64,000 nucleotides of DNA from NCBI GenBank assembly GCA_017311185.1, contig JAESUZ010001757.1:992001-1056000 (forward strand), in the 5' to 3' direction. The notes beneath the pieces were generated by a model. It worked only from the letters and a program-made list of their open reading frames with translations, had not been told where the DNA came from and did not search any database. A program made the translations under genes and the position numbers. Every line of letters begins with the position of its first letter. Within the stretch, counting starts at the first letter, position 1. This DNA is from Proteles cristata cristata. Lineage: Eukaryota; Chordata; Mammalia; Carnivora; Hyaenidae. Shown piece by piece: positions 11,885 to 23,288 of this stretch.

Positions 11885-13535
11885 TGTTTTTTTTTTTAAG
11901 AGTATAAATCTAAAGGTCAAAAAGCAGAAGCGAATTTACTGTGAAGCTTAAGGCCACTTCAGGGCCTTCTCTTTGTATGCATGGTGTCTTCCAAAGCTCT
12001 GGGACAGACTCTAACAATGTGTTCAAGTGGTCATTTATTTTTGTAAGATTTGCAAAGGTAAGCGTTTTTAACCATAATTAGTTAAGATTGACATGTATTT
12101 CTACTCTGACTTCTCCTTCATCAAACTGTGACTTAAAGTGAATGGTGGTTATGGTCACTTTTGCGGTCTAACTAAGGAAGTTTAATTGGGTCGACCCTGA
12201 GTTTTGATTTAGAAGACTATATTTGCATTGCATGCAATCACTTCTGCATATAGGGATGCTATTGCAAGCCATCCTGGTGTTAGTCCTCGTTCTAGGAATA
12301 CATTTGCTACTCACTTCACCAGCACACTAGGTATCATGAGGTCAATACTGAAGGCCAGAGATTGCTCTGTGATATTATTGTTTCCCATGATACCAGTCAT
12401 CAGTATATCCAAGCAGTGTAGAAGAAAGCATTAAAATATACAAAGCCAGAAACTAATGTCTAAAAAATTGCTGTAAACATCCAATACATAAAATTGTAAG
12501 TGAATAATTTGGTGTCATATAGACCATATATTTTTTTTCCCTTTTGGATGTGAATTTTACAAACTGAAGTTTGTAAGATTTCTTGTGTTTATATAATGCA
12601 GAATATCTTCATACCTATAGTGTGCACTGTCAACTATGTCTGGGTGTATAGTCACATGTTTTGTGCATCCCAACAGTCAACGAAAAAAAGAAAAAAGATT
12701 GCTAGAGAAAAGATTGAAATACTTCCAAGAAAGTGGTGGTACAAAATTATTCTCATATAAAGAGAAAATCCAATTGTATATAGTCAGAAAAATATGGAAG
12801 AAAATATTAAAGTTGAATCAGTCTGCTAATCAATTAAAATATAATGTCTTTTAAAATTCTGTGATATCTATGGTGTTTTTTCAAAATGTGTTCTTAGTCA
12901 AAATACATATTCACTTTCAAATCAAATTTTGCATTCATAATTATATCCTCATTTTATTATACAGTGTATTCTAAATTATATAAACGTATTTTGTACAGCA
13001 AGTGTCCATGCAAACAGTAAGTTGTCCTAAAGTTAAGCTAAAACCTCAGCTGGTTTAGTAGATGCACAGAAGCATGTATAGAACCTCAGAAAGGCTCAGG
13101 TAATCCAAACACAGAGAAGCAGCTGAAGCTGAAACCACAAAGACTGAGAAAAATCTATTTAAGAATTAAGTGTTCATAACATTGTATAACCACTGAATAT
13201 TAATTTTATGAGCAATGTTACATTCCCTAAATTCACTGGAAGAAACAGGAAACTAAGTATGAAGAGTGAGATAGGGGTGTAAGAGTTAAGTTTATTTCAT
13301 CTAGTTCATGAAATTAATAAAGCTATCTAAATTGGAAAAATCAACAAAGAAAAGCATAAACATGTTATTTAAAAATATGGAGGTAAATATAAAAAAGCTA
13401 TGAAAGAGTGGAAAATGGTTGTGTCTCAGGAAAAGAATAAGAGATAGAGAGAGAATGAGACATGGAGCTACTAATTTTTGTTAGAAGCCTGGTCTAAATA
13501 TTTAAATTTGAAATTAAAATTTGTGAGTGTACTCA
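11885..13535. other. Unassigned unique DNA
   Basis: AT-rich, no family recognised. Frames at 12228-12434 and 12636-12854 are short and have no recognisable domain. Confidence 0.45.
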
Positions 13536-13536
13536 A

Positions 13537-13860
13537 ATGGGATCATACAACCCTCTTTATTCTTCATCTGACTTTTCATTTCACTTACTATGCCTTAGAG
13601 TTCCTCCTATAGCAGTACATATAGGTGTATTTTTTTTTCTTCTTTCTTTCTTAATGACTGCAGAATCATCTATTTTATCCTATAATGTATTTTATTTGAT
13701 CAAGTTTATATTGATGGACATTTAACTTGGAATCAGACTTTTTAAATTACAAAGCTTTAGTGGAAAATCTTTCACAGCATATTTTTGCTTGTATGTGTAT
13801 AGGATAAATTCCTACCAGTATATTTCTTAGAAAGCTATTTGAAAAAGGGTTTTGCTTTAC
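13537..13860 (-). mobile_element. Probable L1M ORF2 fragment
   Basis: Antisense L1-like blocks: 'gggatcatacaaccctctttattcttcatctgacttttcatttcactt', 'ttaatgactgcagaatcatc', 'ttgatggacatttaacttgg'. Diverged. The related block at 16855-17000 may be its continuation on the far side of later insertions. Confidence 0.5.
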
Positions 13861-13904
13861 CTTTTGAATTTTAAATAAGTAAACTTTTCATGTTAGGCTA
13901 GATG

Positions 13905-14460
13905 TTTTAATAAAAAAATGTAGATACTGTACAGAGAATTTTCATATTCTCCACACCAAGTTTTCTCTATAATTAACATCTTACATTAGTATGGTACCTT
14001 TTACATTAATGAACCAATATTGATACCTTTTTATTAACCAAACTGCAAAATTCATTCAGACCTTTTTAATTTTGAACATTTTTCCCCCAATTCCAAGATA
14101 ACATATTAAATTTAGTCATATCTTTTTAGGCTTCTCTTGGTCACAACAGTGTTCCAGACTTTCCTTGTTTTTGATGACATTCACAGGTTTGAGAAACAGT
14201 GGTTACATATTTTGTAAAATGGCCCTCAAATGGAATTTTTTCTCTTGATCAGGATGGAATTATGTCTTTTTGGGAGGAAGATCACAGAGGGAACGTGTCA
14301 TTGTCACTATGTCATATCAATGCTACATGCAATCAACATCATTTATTACTGCCAATGCTAACCTTGACCACCTGGTTGATGCATTATTTGTCAGATTTCT
14401 CACCTGGAAAATTCTACTTTCTTTTCACCCTTTTCTACCCTTTTAACACTTCATGCAGGG
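13905..14460 (-). mobile_element. L1M 3' UTR
   Basis: Antisense match to a well-known L1M 3' end, with blocks in order: 'actgtacagagaattttcatattctcc', 'aacatcttacattagtatggtacctttt', 'aatgaaccaatattgatacc', 'actttccttgtttttgatgac', 'ggaggaagatcacagaggg', 'tgaccacctggttgatgca'. The 98-codon frame across it is coincidental. Confidence 0.75.
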
Positions 14461-15213
14461 CAGATCTGCTTCCATTGAATCTTCTCAGTTTTTGATTGCA
14501 AGCCATAGCCTTTTTTCTTCTTGCTTTTGAAGGGCAGCTTCATTGGATATAGAATTCTAGGCAGATGTTTTTGTTGTTATCATTGTTCAACACTTTAAAT
14601 ATTTCAATCTATCTCTTATAGTTTGCATCGTTCCTGAGAAGTCCACAGAAATACTCATCCTCATTGCTCTGTAGATAAAATGATTTTTTTTTGCTCTGAT
14701 TTTTCTCAAGAACTTCTCTTTGTCTTTGATTTTTCTGCTGTTTGAATATGATATTCCCAGATGCATGTTTGTTGATATTTTTTCCTAGATCTGTGGTGTT
14801 GGTTATAAATTGTGGAAAATTCTTGACCATTATTATTTAAAATCTTTCTTCTGATCCATTTTTTTTCTTTCCCTTCTGATATTCAAATTACACGCACATT
14901 ATACTTTTTGAAATTATCCTACAGTTCTGGGATGTTGTGTTGTGTTTTTTTTTCTTTCATTTCCTCGTATTTTAGTTTAGGACATTTCCATTGATTTAAT
15001 GTTAATTCATTAGTTCTTTTCTCAAATATTTCCAGCCTACTGATTAGTCAGTCAAAGGCAATCTTTGGTTTTGTTTGTTTTGGGGAGATTTTTCTTTTAG
15101 CATTCAATATTTATTTTTCTTAGGCTTTACAACTCTCCACTTAATTACTCATCTCTTCTTGCATACTTTTCCATATTCTATTATTTTCCTTTAAATATTA
15201 ATCATAGTTATTT
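14461..15213 (-). mobile_element. Old antisense L1M segment, left part
   Basis: Repeated L1M-like text ('cattggatatagaattctaggcag', 'caacactttaaatatttcaatc', 'ttctcaagaacttctctttgtctttg') in antisense. It is interrupted at 15214-16050 by a younger L1 and picks up again at 16051. Confidence 0.55.
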
Positions 15214-15233
15214 AAAATTCTCTGTCATATTAT

Positions 15234-16030
15234 GGGAAATATGGGAAATCAAAATCACACTGAGATACCACCTCATACCACTCAGTGGCTAAAATGAAGA
15301 AATCGGAGAACTCTAGATGCTGATGAGGGTGTGGAGAAACGGGCACCCTCCTACACTGTTGTGGAGAATCCAAACTGGTGCAGCCCCTCTGGAAAACAGT
15401 GTGGAGGTTCCTCAGGTAAATAACAATAGAACTCCCCTATGACCCAGCAATAGCACTGCTAGGAATTTACCCAAGGGATACAGAAATGCTGAGGCATAGG
15501 AGCACAGGTACCCCAATGTTCACAGCAGCACTCTCCACAATAGCTAAAACATGGAAAGAGCCTAAGTGTCCATCAATGGACGAATGGATGAAGAAGACCT
15601 GGTTTATCTATACCATGGAATACTACATGGCAATGAGAAAGAATGAAATCTGGCCATGTGTAGCAACATGGATGGACCTTGAGGGTGTTATGCTTAGCAA
15701 AATAAGTCAGGTAGAGAAGGACAAATATCATATGTTTGCATGTATAGGAGGATTAGGAGGAACTTAACTGAGGAACGAGAGGGAGAAGAAGGGGGGAAAT
15801 GGTGGGGGAAAGGGAGAGAGGCAAACCATGAGAGACTCTTGAATGCTGAGAAACAAACTGAGGACTGATGGATGTGGAGGGGAGGGGGGAGATGGGCATG
15901 GAGGAGGGCACTTGTGGGGATGAGCACTGGGTGTTATATGGAAACCAACTTGACAATAAACTATTTGTAAGAAAAATAAATAAATAAATAATTAAAAAAA
16001 AATAAATTCTTAAGACCTCAAAAAAAAATA
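15234..16030 (+). mobile_element. Young 5'-truncated L1
   Basis: A 797-bp L1 3' end. It starts inside ORF2 ('gaaatatgggaaatcaaaatcacactgagatacc') and includes an open ORF2 C-terminus of 93 codons (15486-15767; residues such as MEYYMAMRKNEIWP). The 3' UTR runs to a poly-A. Flanked by a 20-bp target duplication with one mismatch, AAAATTCTCTGTCATATTAT at 15214-15233 and 16031-16050. The tail is double: an AATAAA/A-rich run at 15971-16006, 13 non-A bases (16007-16019), then a second A-run. Confidence 0.93.
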
Positions 16031-16050
16031 AAAATTCTCTGCCATATTAT

Positions 16051-16432
16051 TTCAACATTTGTGTTGCATTCAAGTCTTCTTCTGATGTTTGCTTTATCTC
16101 TTGTATTTTTTCTTGCATTTGGCTTGTCTTATAATTTTTTGTTGAAAGCCATACATGTTATACTGGGTAATAGGAACCAAGGTAAATGGGCCTGTAGGGC
16201 GATGCTTTAGATTAATTTGCTAGGAATTGAGCTCTGTTTAATGTTTGAAATAGCAATAGATGCTATTGCCCTTGAATTTCTCTAGTTTCTTTGTTTTTGA
16301 CTCCCCTCTTGGGTTTTGTCACCCCTAACTACTTCCCTCAGAGAGTTTCCATCTTTCAGCTCTGAGCCTACAACCTCTAGAAGTACCTTTTTCTTAGGCT
16401 TGATCACACTCAACCTCCAACAATTTGTCAAA
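16051..16432 (-). mobile_element. Old antisense L1M segment, right part
   Basis: Continuation of 14461-15213 after the inserted L1: 'ttgtattttttcttgcatttggcttgtcttataattttttgttgaaagcc'. Diverged, family within L1M not fixed. Confidence 0.5.
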
Positions 16433-16445
16433 GTTGCCATTTAAG

Positions 16446-16639
16446 GGATGCCTGGTAGGCTCAGTTGGTTAAGCATCTGACCCTTGATTTCAGCTCAGGT
16501 CATGATCTTCAGGTTTGGGAGATCAAGTCAGACATGGGACTCGGTGCTGTCAGTATGGAGCCTGCTTGGGATTCTTTCTCTCCTCTCCTCTGTCGTTTCC
16601 CTCTCTCTCACAATAAATTAATATACATTTTTTTAAAAA
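16446..16639 (+). mobile_element. CAN-SINE
   Basis: Target duplication GTTGCCATTTAAG / GTAGCCATTTAAG (16433-16445, 16640-16652). Head 'gggatgcctggtaggctcag'; body uses the older 'cccttgatttcagctcagg' wording. Confidence 0.9.
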
Positions 16640-16854
16640 GTAGCCATTTAAGTTTTCCTACTGGTTTCGCTCCACAGGCATCAGCTTCTGGTAAGCAGAT
16701 CTCAGCTCCAACTCCCAGGATTCTAGATTTCGGAGGGCCAATTTGTCCTGTAACCTCAGTTCTTTTATTAGTCCAGAAAAAATTATTGATTTTCAGGTTG
16801 TTCAGCTTTATGTTGTTGTAAGAATAACAGTGACTCAGAGCTGAAACTGGAAGT

Positions 16855-17000
16855 CTCTTAGCAGAGGAAATATTTTGATAGATATTGGCAAGTTGCCCTC
16901 CAAAAACTTTTTACCAACTTACATTCCCATTATAATGTATGCAATGATTTAAATATACTTGTTTTTAAATATCTTGACATCCATGCTTGCTAATATTTGA
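16855..17000 (-). mobile_element. L1M fragment
   Basis: 'ggcaagttgccctccaaaaactttttaccaacttacattcccattata' is typical of antisense L1M. Probably the other end of the fragment at 13537-13860. Confidence 0.45.
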
Positions 17001-17061
17001 CTTTGAGACTAAGATAAACCTTAAAGGTAATAGATATTGGAGGAGTCTTACAGGTAACTTA

Positions 17062-17726
17062 CTTTCTGGTGGGAATGCAAATTGGTGTAGCCACTCTGGA
17101 GAACAGTATGGAAGTTCCTCAAAAAACTAAAAATAGAACTACTCTATGATCCAGCAATTGCATTACTAGGTATTTACTCAAAAGATACAAAAATACCAGT
17201 TTGAAGAGGTACATGCACCCCAATGTTTAGCAGCACTATCAACGATAGCCAAACTATCGAAAGAGCTCAAGTGTCCGTTGACTGATGAATAGATAAAGGA
17301 GATGTGGTATATATATATATGTATATATATTACTCAGCTATCAAAAAGAATGAAATCTTGCCATTTGCAATGATGTGGATGGAACTACAGCGTATTATCC
17401 TAAGAGAAACAAGTCAATCAGAGAAAGTCAAATACCATATGATCTCACTCATATATGGAATTTAGGAAACAAAACAGATGAACATATGGGAAGGAGGGGA
17501 AAGAAGAGAGGGAAACAAAACACAAAAGACTTTTAATGATAAGAACAAACTATGGGTTTGTTGATGGAGGGAAGTGGGTGGGAGATGGGCTGGATGAGTG
17601 ATGGGTACTAGGGAGGGCACTTGTGATGAACACTGGTTGTCGTATATAAGTGATGAATCACTGAATTCTACTCCTGAAGCCAATATTGCACTGTATGTTA
17701 ACTAAAATTTAAATTTAAAAAAAAAC
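17062..17726 (+). mobile_element. 5'-truncated L1, older than its neighbour
   Basis: Sense L1: 'ggtgggaatgcaaattggtgtagccac' through 'gaatgaaatcttgccatttgcaatgatgtggatggaact', then 'gatctcactcatatatgg' and a 3' UTR ending 'aactaaaatttaaatttaaaaaaaaa'. The ORF2 C-terminus is broken. CTTACTT at 17058-17064 and 17727-17733 may be a short target duplication. A (TA)n run at 17311-17330 interrupts ORF2. Confidence 0.88.
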
Positions 17727-17734
17727 CTTACTTG

Positions 17735-19098
17735 GAGAAAAAATAAAGGTAACATTTTCAGAATGCAAACGCATTTTTGTGATGTATTCACACATGATTA
17801 AATTTATTATAATGGTGGTAGCTGCCTATTTTGCTTCCCAAAGGGACTTATTAGCTTGATCTAAAGAAAAAGGAAGTGGGGAGGAGTGGATTGTGTTCTA
17901 ATGAGAATTCTTCCAGTTGTGCTCTTTCTTAGTTAAAAAATATCAATAGGTGAAACGCTGATTTCACTGAGAAATTGGTGGATGTGCATGCACTTGGACT
18001 TACACATTAAAATAAAATGTGTCAGAATTTTTTATAAGTCAGGAATCAAAAGTGAGATTTCTGACCATGGTCTGGGTCCAGGAGAGAGCATAACTCACCT
18101 ATTGTGTGCACCCAGCTGACTTCTAGGCTAATCCTTGATAGTTTCAAACCTTTCCTCTTCTTTCTTTTTTAAAACAAAAATATTCTCTTAGAATTTCTTT
18201 TAGTTTCCTTGATTATTGCCAGGAAAGTAATGAGCGCTTTTCCCCTATCTAGCTTTCCGTGTAGAGATGATGAAGCAGACTAAGTAGGTTTTTTTTCCAC
18301 ATGAATGTTATGTTTCCATAAACGCTCTTTCTGTAATGGGAAAATATGCTTCAAAATCCAGTAAATGCTTTTTTAGTCAGCAAATAGCAAAATTTTAGCA
18401 GACCAATGATCTTCCTGTTAGACATAACTCTTCAACCATTATTTTACTCTACTAAAAAATTTGTCCTGAAAATAGTTAATCTTTGGTGTTAGGTACAATG
18501 AATGAAAAGAAAGGTCTGATATTTTTGATATTTCAGGGTCAAAATGCCAAAAATAAAGAGAGTTAAATTAAGTTTGAATGACCAAGCATCTTAACTCAAG
18601 CTTACTTTACTCCGAAAGTAAAAGAAGTGAAGACTGTTCAAACTGTGTTATTTAATTATTGTTAAGACCCATGGTGTAATTTATTCCCTCTCTGGTATAA
18701 ATGTCTACTAGTGGCAAATAAATTCTATATTCTAACCAATATTAAAATGCTCTCTATCCTTGTAAACAATAAGTTATGTAAAAGAAATGAAATACGAGTG
18801 AAGCCAAAACTCTTATTGTAGCTTTGTTTTGTTAAGTTCTGTGTTCATAAGATACTGTCAGCCATGATGAAATGTGACTTTACTAAATGTTATCATTTAA
18901 TGACATGGAGTATGAAAAAATAAAACAAGTCACACTTGATGTTGTGGTTGGGACAAACTGAAGAAGTTATTTCCACATTTATATGATAATATTGCAACAA
19001 GCAATGTTGAAAACTGTCCAATATTTAAGTTTTTAAAAAAATAATTCAGATTTAACACCCTCTGACCATAGAATAACTATCTTGTAGTTTATTTATTT
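17735..19098. other. Unassigned unique DNA
   Basis: No recognised repeat or exon over 1.3 kb. Confidence 0.5.
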
Positions 19099-19317
19099 AG
19101 TTTTTTAAAATGTTTATTTTATTTTTGAGAGAAAGAGAGACAGAGTGAAAGTAGGGGAGGGGCAGAGAGAAAGGGAAACACAGAATCTGAAGCAGGCTCC
19201 AGGCTCTGGGCTGTCAGTGCAGAGTCAGTCCGATGGGGGGGCTTGTACCCATGTGCTTTGAGATCATAACCTGAGCCAAAGTCAGACACTTAACCAATTG
19301 AGCCACACAGCTGCCCC
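19099..19317 (-). mobile_element. SINEC
   Basis: Antisense; head ends 'gagccacacagctgcccc' at 19317 and the tail is 'aaaatgtttattttatttttgagag'. No confident target duplication. Confidence 0.88.
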
Positions 19318-19346
19318 TATGATGTGGTTTAAAGCATCATACAGTA

Positions 19347-20004
19347 GGGGCTCCTGGGTGGCTTAGTTGGTTAAGTGCCTGACTCTCGATTTTGGCTCAG
19401 GTCATGATCTGAAGGTTCTGAGATCCAGGGCCCTCTCCCTCCCAACCCTCACCCTCTTGCATTGGCCTCCATGATGGGTATGGAGCCTGCTTAAGATTCT
19501 CTCTCTCCCTGTGGTTTATCTATACCATGGAATACTACATGGCAATGAGAAACAATGAAATCTGGCCATGTGTAGCAACATGGATGGACCTTGAGGGTGT
19601 TATGCTGAGCGAAATAAGTCAGGCAGAGAAGGACAAATATCATATGTGTGCACGTATAGGAGGATTAGGAGGAACTTAACAGAGGACCAAGGGGAGAAGA
19701 AGGGCGGAAATGGTGGGGGAAAGGGGAGAGGCAAACCATGAGAGACTCTTGAATGCTGACAAAAACTGAGGACTGGTGGATGTGGGGGGGAGGAGGGGGG
19801 GCATGGAGGAGGGCACTTGTGGGGATGAGCACTGGGTGTTATGTGGAAACTAATTTGACAATAAACTATTTGTAAAAAAAAATAAAAATAAAAAAAAAAA
19901 AAAAAAAAAAAAAAGATTCTCTCTCTCCCTCTGCCCCTTCCTTGAGTGTGTACTCTCCCTCCCTGTCTCTCAAAAACAAAACAAGACAAAATGAAGAAAT
20001 AAAT
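19347..20004 (+). mobile_element. CAN-SINE interrupted by a young L1
   Basis: Left part 19347-19510, right part 19913-20004. The outer target duplication AAAGCATCA[T/C]ACA is at 19331-19343 and 20005-20017. The middle contains extra sequence ('ccctctccctcccaaccctcaccctcttgc') not normal for the family. Confidence 0.88.
19511..19912 (+). mobile_element. Young 5'-truncated L1 inside a SINE
   Basis: Only the last 402 bp of an L1, starting at the ORF2 codons for 'TMEYYMAMRN' and ending in a long nearly pure A tail. Perfect 18-bp target duplication AAGATTCTCTCTCTCCCT (19493-19510 and 19913-19930), taken from the host SINE's CT-rich body. It closely resembles the L1s at 15234 and 29857, so it is probably from one recently active L1 family. 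Confidence 0.95.
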
Positions 20005-20017
20005 AAAGCATCACACA

Positions 20018-21084
20018 ACAACTATTAAAACTTTCATCTTGATACTGATCTCATTCTTTAGACACTGTATTTTACTAAAAAAAAAAAAAAACACTTTCAG
20101 GACCTAAGGATTTAAAGTAAATATGGATTAGTTTTTAAGAGATTATGTAGCCAATAAAAGTAAATTTAATTATCCAAACGAAAACTTACTATATGAACAT
20201 AAGGCCTTTCACTCCCAAATCCCTCTGCTTCTGTTTTAACACAGTTTCTGAGTGGGAGAATGTTCTGAAATCGCCCACTTTACAGCTCACTTTCTAAACC
20301 AGAAGCCTGGGATTAGAGAGATTTTATCCATGTACAGATAAGCAACAATAGTTAAAATATCTTCTACATTCAGCCATCAAGAATTACCTTTGTTTTCTTC
20401 TCTTTCCTGAAGTCAGAAAGAAGTTTCTCAAAAGTTTCTCATGCTACTAAATGTTACGCTTCAATATTTGTTTATATCATCAAAACTGTGGCATCTATAA
20501 TTTATACGTCTTCTCTTTTTCCCGATTTCAATAGAAGATATCATTCCAGGGAAAGCTCTGAGTCTTAAAAACTTAAAAATGTTTTTTGTTATGAGAAAAA
20601 CAGTACTGGGAATAATGGTGCCATTTGGATGTGAAGTCCTGCCCAATGAACTCTAACCCTAAGCTTTTATCAAGAGGCATACTGATGAGAATCTAGCCAA
20701 TTTCCTGATGATTTGGGGATTAACATTTAGTTGGTAAATTTATAGAGATTAACTGCTTTCAACAAGTGATATGTCAACTCTTTATTTGTTGGCTAGATCA
20801 AAGATTTATTTTATACTGAGCAGACTAGGAATAAGGGTAAGGAAGGAGAAGGAATGGAGAAAGAGAAGTGAGAAATACAGCTGATTTTCTACTGTTGGAA
20901 AGACGGACATTTCACATTGGCAACCTATCTCAGGTGCACAAATGAGGAGATACTTAAAGTAACAGCCAGTCCATGTAGCAATAAAGGTTATGCTGGTATC
21001 TTCTTGAGAAGATGTGTAGTAGTTACCAACTCTTTCTGGAGACTCATCATCTCCTCTCCTTTTTCTTAAAAAAAGTTTTGTTTT
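20018..21084. other. Unassigned unique DNA
   Basis: Nothing recognised apart from an A14 run near 20079-20092. Confidence 0.5.
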
Positions 21085-21259
21085 TAATGTTTATTTATTT
21101 TTGAGAGAGAGAGATTGACAGATTGTGAGCAGGGGAGAGTCACAGGGAGAGGGAGACACAGAATATGAAGCAGGATTCAGGCTCCGAGTTGTCAGCATAT
21201 ACCCTGAACTGGGACTTGAACTTGCAAACCATGAGATCATGACTTGAGCTGAAGTTGGC
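21085..21259 (-). mobile_element. SINEC, head missing
   Basis: Antisense; tail 'tttttaatgtttatttatttttgagag' at 21085. It stops at 'gacttgagctgaagttgg', so the A-box/head part (about 35 bp) is deleted. Confidence 0.88.
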
Positions 21260-21422
21260 TATTAATTCATTTAAATATTAAAGCAGGGGTTCATGCCAGG
21301 AAGAGTTCCTGCCTCTCAGGTAAGATCTTATGGTTTTTATCAAACAAGCTCCAAAAAGAGATTATTCATTTTATAAAACTGTTCCTTCCAGGCTGACTTA
21401 ATGAAACAGACCTTTCAGAAAC

Positions 21423-21464
21423 TTCCCTTCTAGAATCATTGAGTTCCCTTCTAGAATCATTGAG
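21423..21464. repeat. Perfect 21-bp tandem duplication
   Basis: TTCCCTTCTAGAATCATTGAG occurs twice head to tail at 21423-21443 and 21444-21464 with no mismatch, suggesting a recent slippage or repair event in otherwise unique DNA. Confidence 0.95.
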
Positions 21465-21499
21465 ATTTGGCCTTTTAACTATACATAATGGCTCAGGGC

Positions 21500-21524
21500 A
21501 AAAAAAAAAAAAAAAAAAAAAAAA
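21500..21524. repeat. Isolated poly-A (A25)
   Basis: Uninterrupted A run in unique DNA. No SINE or L1 body precedes it, so it is a mononucleotide microsatellite or the remnant tail of an unrecognised retrocopy. Confidence 0.8.
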
Positions 21525-22708
21525 GAACAAAGCTAAAGAATCAATTCATTATGTTCTAGCCAATTACTACTTGCTAATTTTGAGTAGATTTCTGTTTCTG
21601 AAATAAAGTATTGGAATTGGAATTTAAAAGATGTATGTTACACAAAATGAACATTGCTCTAGTTATTAGGGTCAGTACTCCAGTTTTGTTCTTTGGGAGC
21701 TCTGGTAGTTATATGATGTAGTCATGGAGGGTCAAAATAGGTTAGTCATTTTCTCATAGTGATAGTTCATTTGTTTGTTATTTTTTATTTCTTTATGGCT
21801 ACCCTACAGTACTCTGACCCAGTCTGACATTTATTCCTGTGGGTCAGCAGATGACATAAAAGGAAATTAAGTACAAAGTTGTAATGTGACTCTTCGTTAA
21901 GCAGTCTGGTGGAAATTTTGATAGAAGAAACAAATGTTTAAAATGAAGTTTGCAAGTGATGCATGGTTTCCAATAATCTATTCTTTCTCTTTTTTCTCCT
22001 GTACCACTGATTATCAAGATTTAAATAACTATAGATAAACTCTCCAGATGCAGAGGCTAAAACTGCCAATCAACATTCTCCACAGTCTTTTATGAGTTCC
22101 TGGATGAGTGCCTTCTTATTTTTTTCTGGTAAGGAAATGTGTCCAGCATGCCTTATGCTGGATACTTCAACATTAACTCTTTCCTCAGGACCTTCTAGCT
22201 TAATAGCTACAAAGTCATAAATGCTAGTTGATGTGTGCGTAAAAGCTACATAGATACTCTTGCCAAGAAATTTCTTGAAAGCCAGGCACCTTTCAAGGCA
22301 GTGTTTCTCAAAACGGTGTTGCTGAAATTCAAAGGAGACAAAAGAAGCAATCTTTAAATACCCCTAAGATTCCTATGAAAAGCCTTCGGTGTCTCCCCAG
22401 TGTCTCATACCTCATATTGAAATATCCAAGGGTAACATTTAATCTGTTCCCTCTTGCAATGTTCTTACTACTTTCTATCTGGTTGACAGGTATTCCTCAG
22501 GGCTTGAACTTTCTTTATCCAAAATGAGAAGAAAATAGTGGACTAGTGACATGGGTCATTGATGTAGGATCTTCAATGAGTGAGGTTAAAATTCATAATC
22601 ATCATTAGGATCTTAGCTCAAATGATTGCAATCTTCATTTTTAATACAATAAAAAGTCTTTAACTCAGGCAGCCCAACGATCTCTCCAGGTGTATTTCCC
22701 TGCCACGG

Positions 22709-22799
22709 GTTAGTCTTACTGCCTCAGTTTCTATGAAGTTGAGTTATAAATTGCAGTTAGTCTTACTGCCTTGTTTCTGTGAGGCTGAATTACAAATTG
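22709..22799. repeat. Imperfect 46-bp tandem duplication
   Basis: Copy 1 (22709-22753) and copy 2 (22756-22799) both begin GTTAGTCTTACTGCCT and both end with an AAATTG block (ATAAATTG / ACAAATTG). They differ at several internal positions, so the event is older than the 21-bp duplication upstream. Confidence 0.88.
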
Positions 22800-23046
22800 G
22801 GGAAGACTCTGCTGATCCCTGAAGGCTTTCTGAAATAGCTTTGTGGTCAAAATAAGAAACAGTTGTTGGGAACAGGCAATTTCTTTAGACAGTAGTTAGG
22901 AATATGAATCCATTGCTCCCAGGGCTGGCTTCACCACCACGCAAACTGCACAGTCGTATGGGGGCTCATGGGACCTCAGGCTTGGTGGAGGCACCGTTAT
23001 TGCCACCTTAACGATCCTCAATAATTTTATCCTTGAACTCACGTGT

Positions 23047-23256
23047 TGTTTTTTAAGCTTTATTTATTTTGATAGAGACAGAGACAACACAATTAAGAGA
23101 GGGAAAGACAGAGAGGAAGACAGAGAGAAACCAAGCAGGCTCCACGCTGCCAGCACAGAGCCTGACTCAGGGCTCAAACTCATGAACCTTGAGATCATGA
23201 CTGATCTGAGTCACAAAAGAATTGGATGTCTAACCCACTGAGCTATCCAGGCACCC
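23047..23256 (-). mobile_element. SINEC, left member of a pair
   Basis: Antisense; tail 'gctttatttattttgatagag', head ends 'gctatccaggcacccc' at 23256. Flanks share GAACTC..GTGT (23035-23046; 23257-23268), a probable degenerate target duplication. Confidence 0.85.
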
Positions 23257-23268
23257 CGAACTCCTGTG

Positions 23269-23288
23269 TGTGTGTGTGTGTGTGTGTT
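23269..23288. repeat. (TG)n microsatellite
   Basis: About ten TG units sit exactly between the two SINEs, growing from the GTGT of the shared target sequence. Confidence 0.9.

Larger units (their letters stand above)
21260..23046. other. Unassigned DNA with two tandem duplications
   Basis: Contains a perfect 21-bp tandem copy (21423-21464), an A25 run (21500-21524) and an imperfect ~46-bp tandem copy (22709-22799). Around 22920-23000, 'cagggctggcttcaccaccacgcaaactgcacagtcg' resembles the end of an old DNA transposon. No exon seen. Confidence 0.45.

Noticed and set aside
15486..15767. 93-codon plus-strand frame
   Set aside because: Not a host gene: it is the ORF2 C-terminus of a 5'-truncated L1.
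17056..17733. Target duplication for the L1 at 17062
   Set aside because: Only a 7-base match (CTTACTT), too short to be sure; mentioned as possible only.
19600..19989. 129-codon minus-strand frame
   Set aside because: Antisense of the young L1 3' end plus its A tail (poly-F) and SINE body.
21423..22799. CRISPR-like spaced repeats
   Set aside because: Only two tandem copies in each case without regular spacers, in a mammalian genome.
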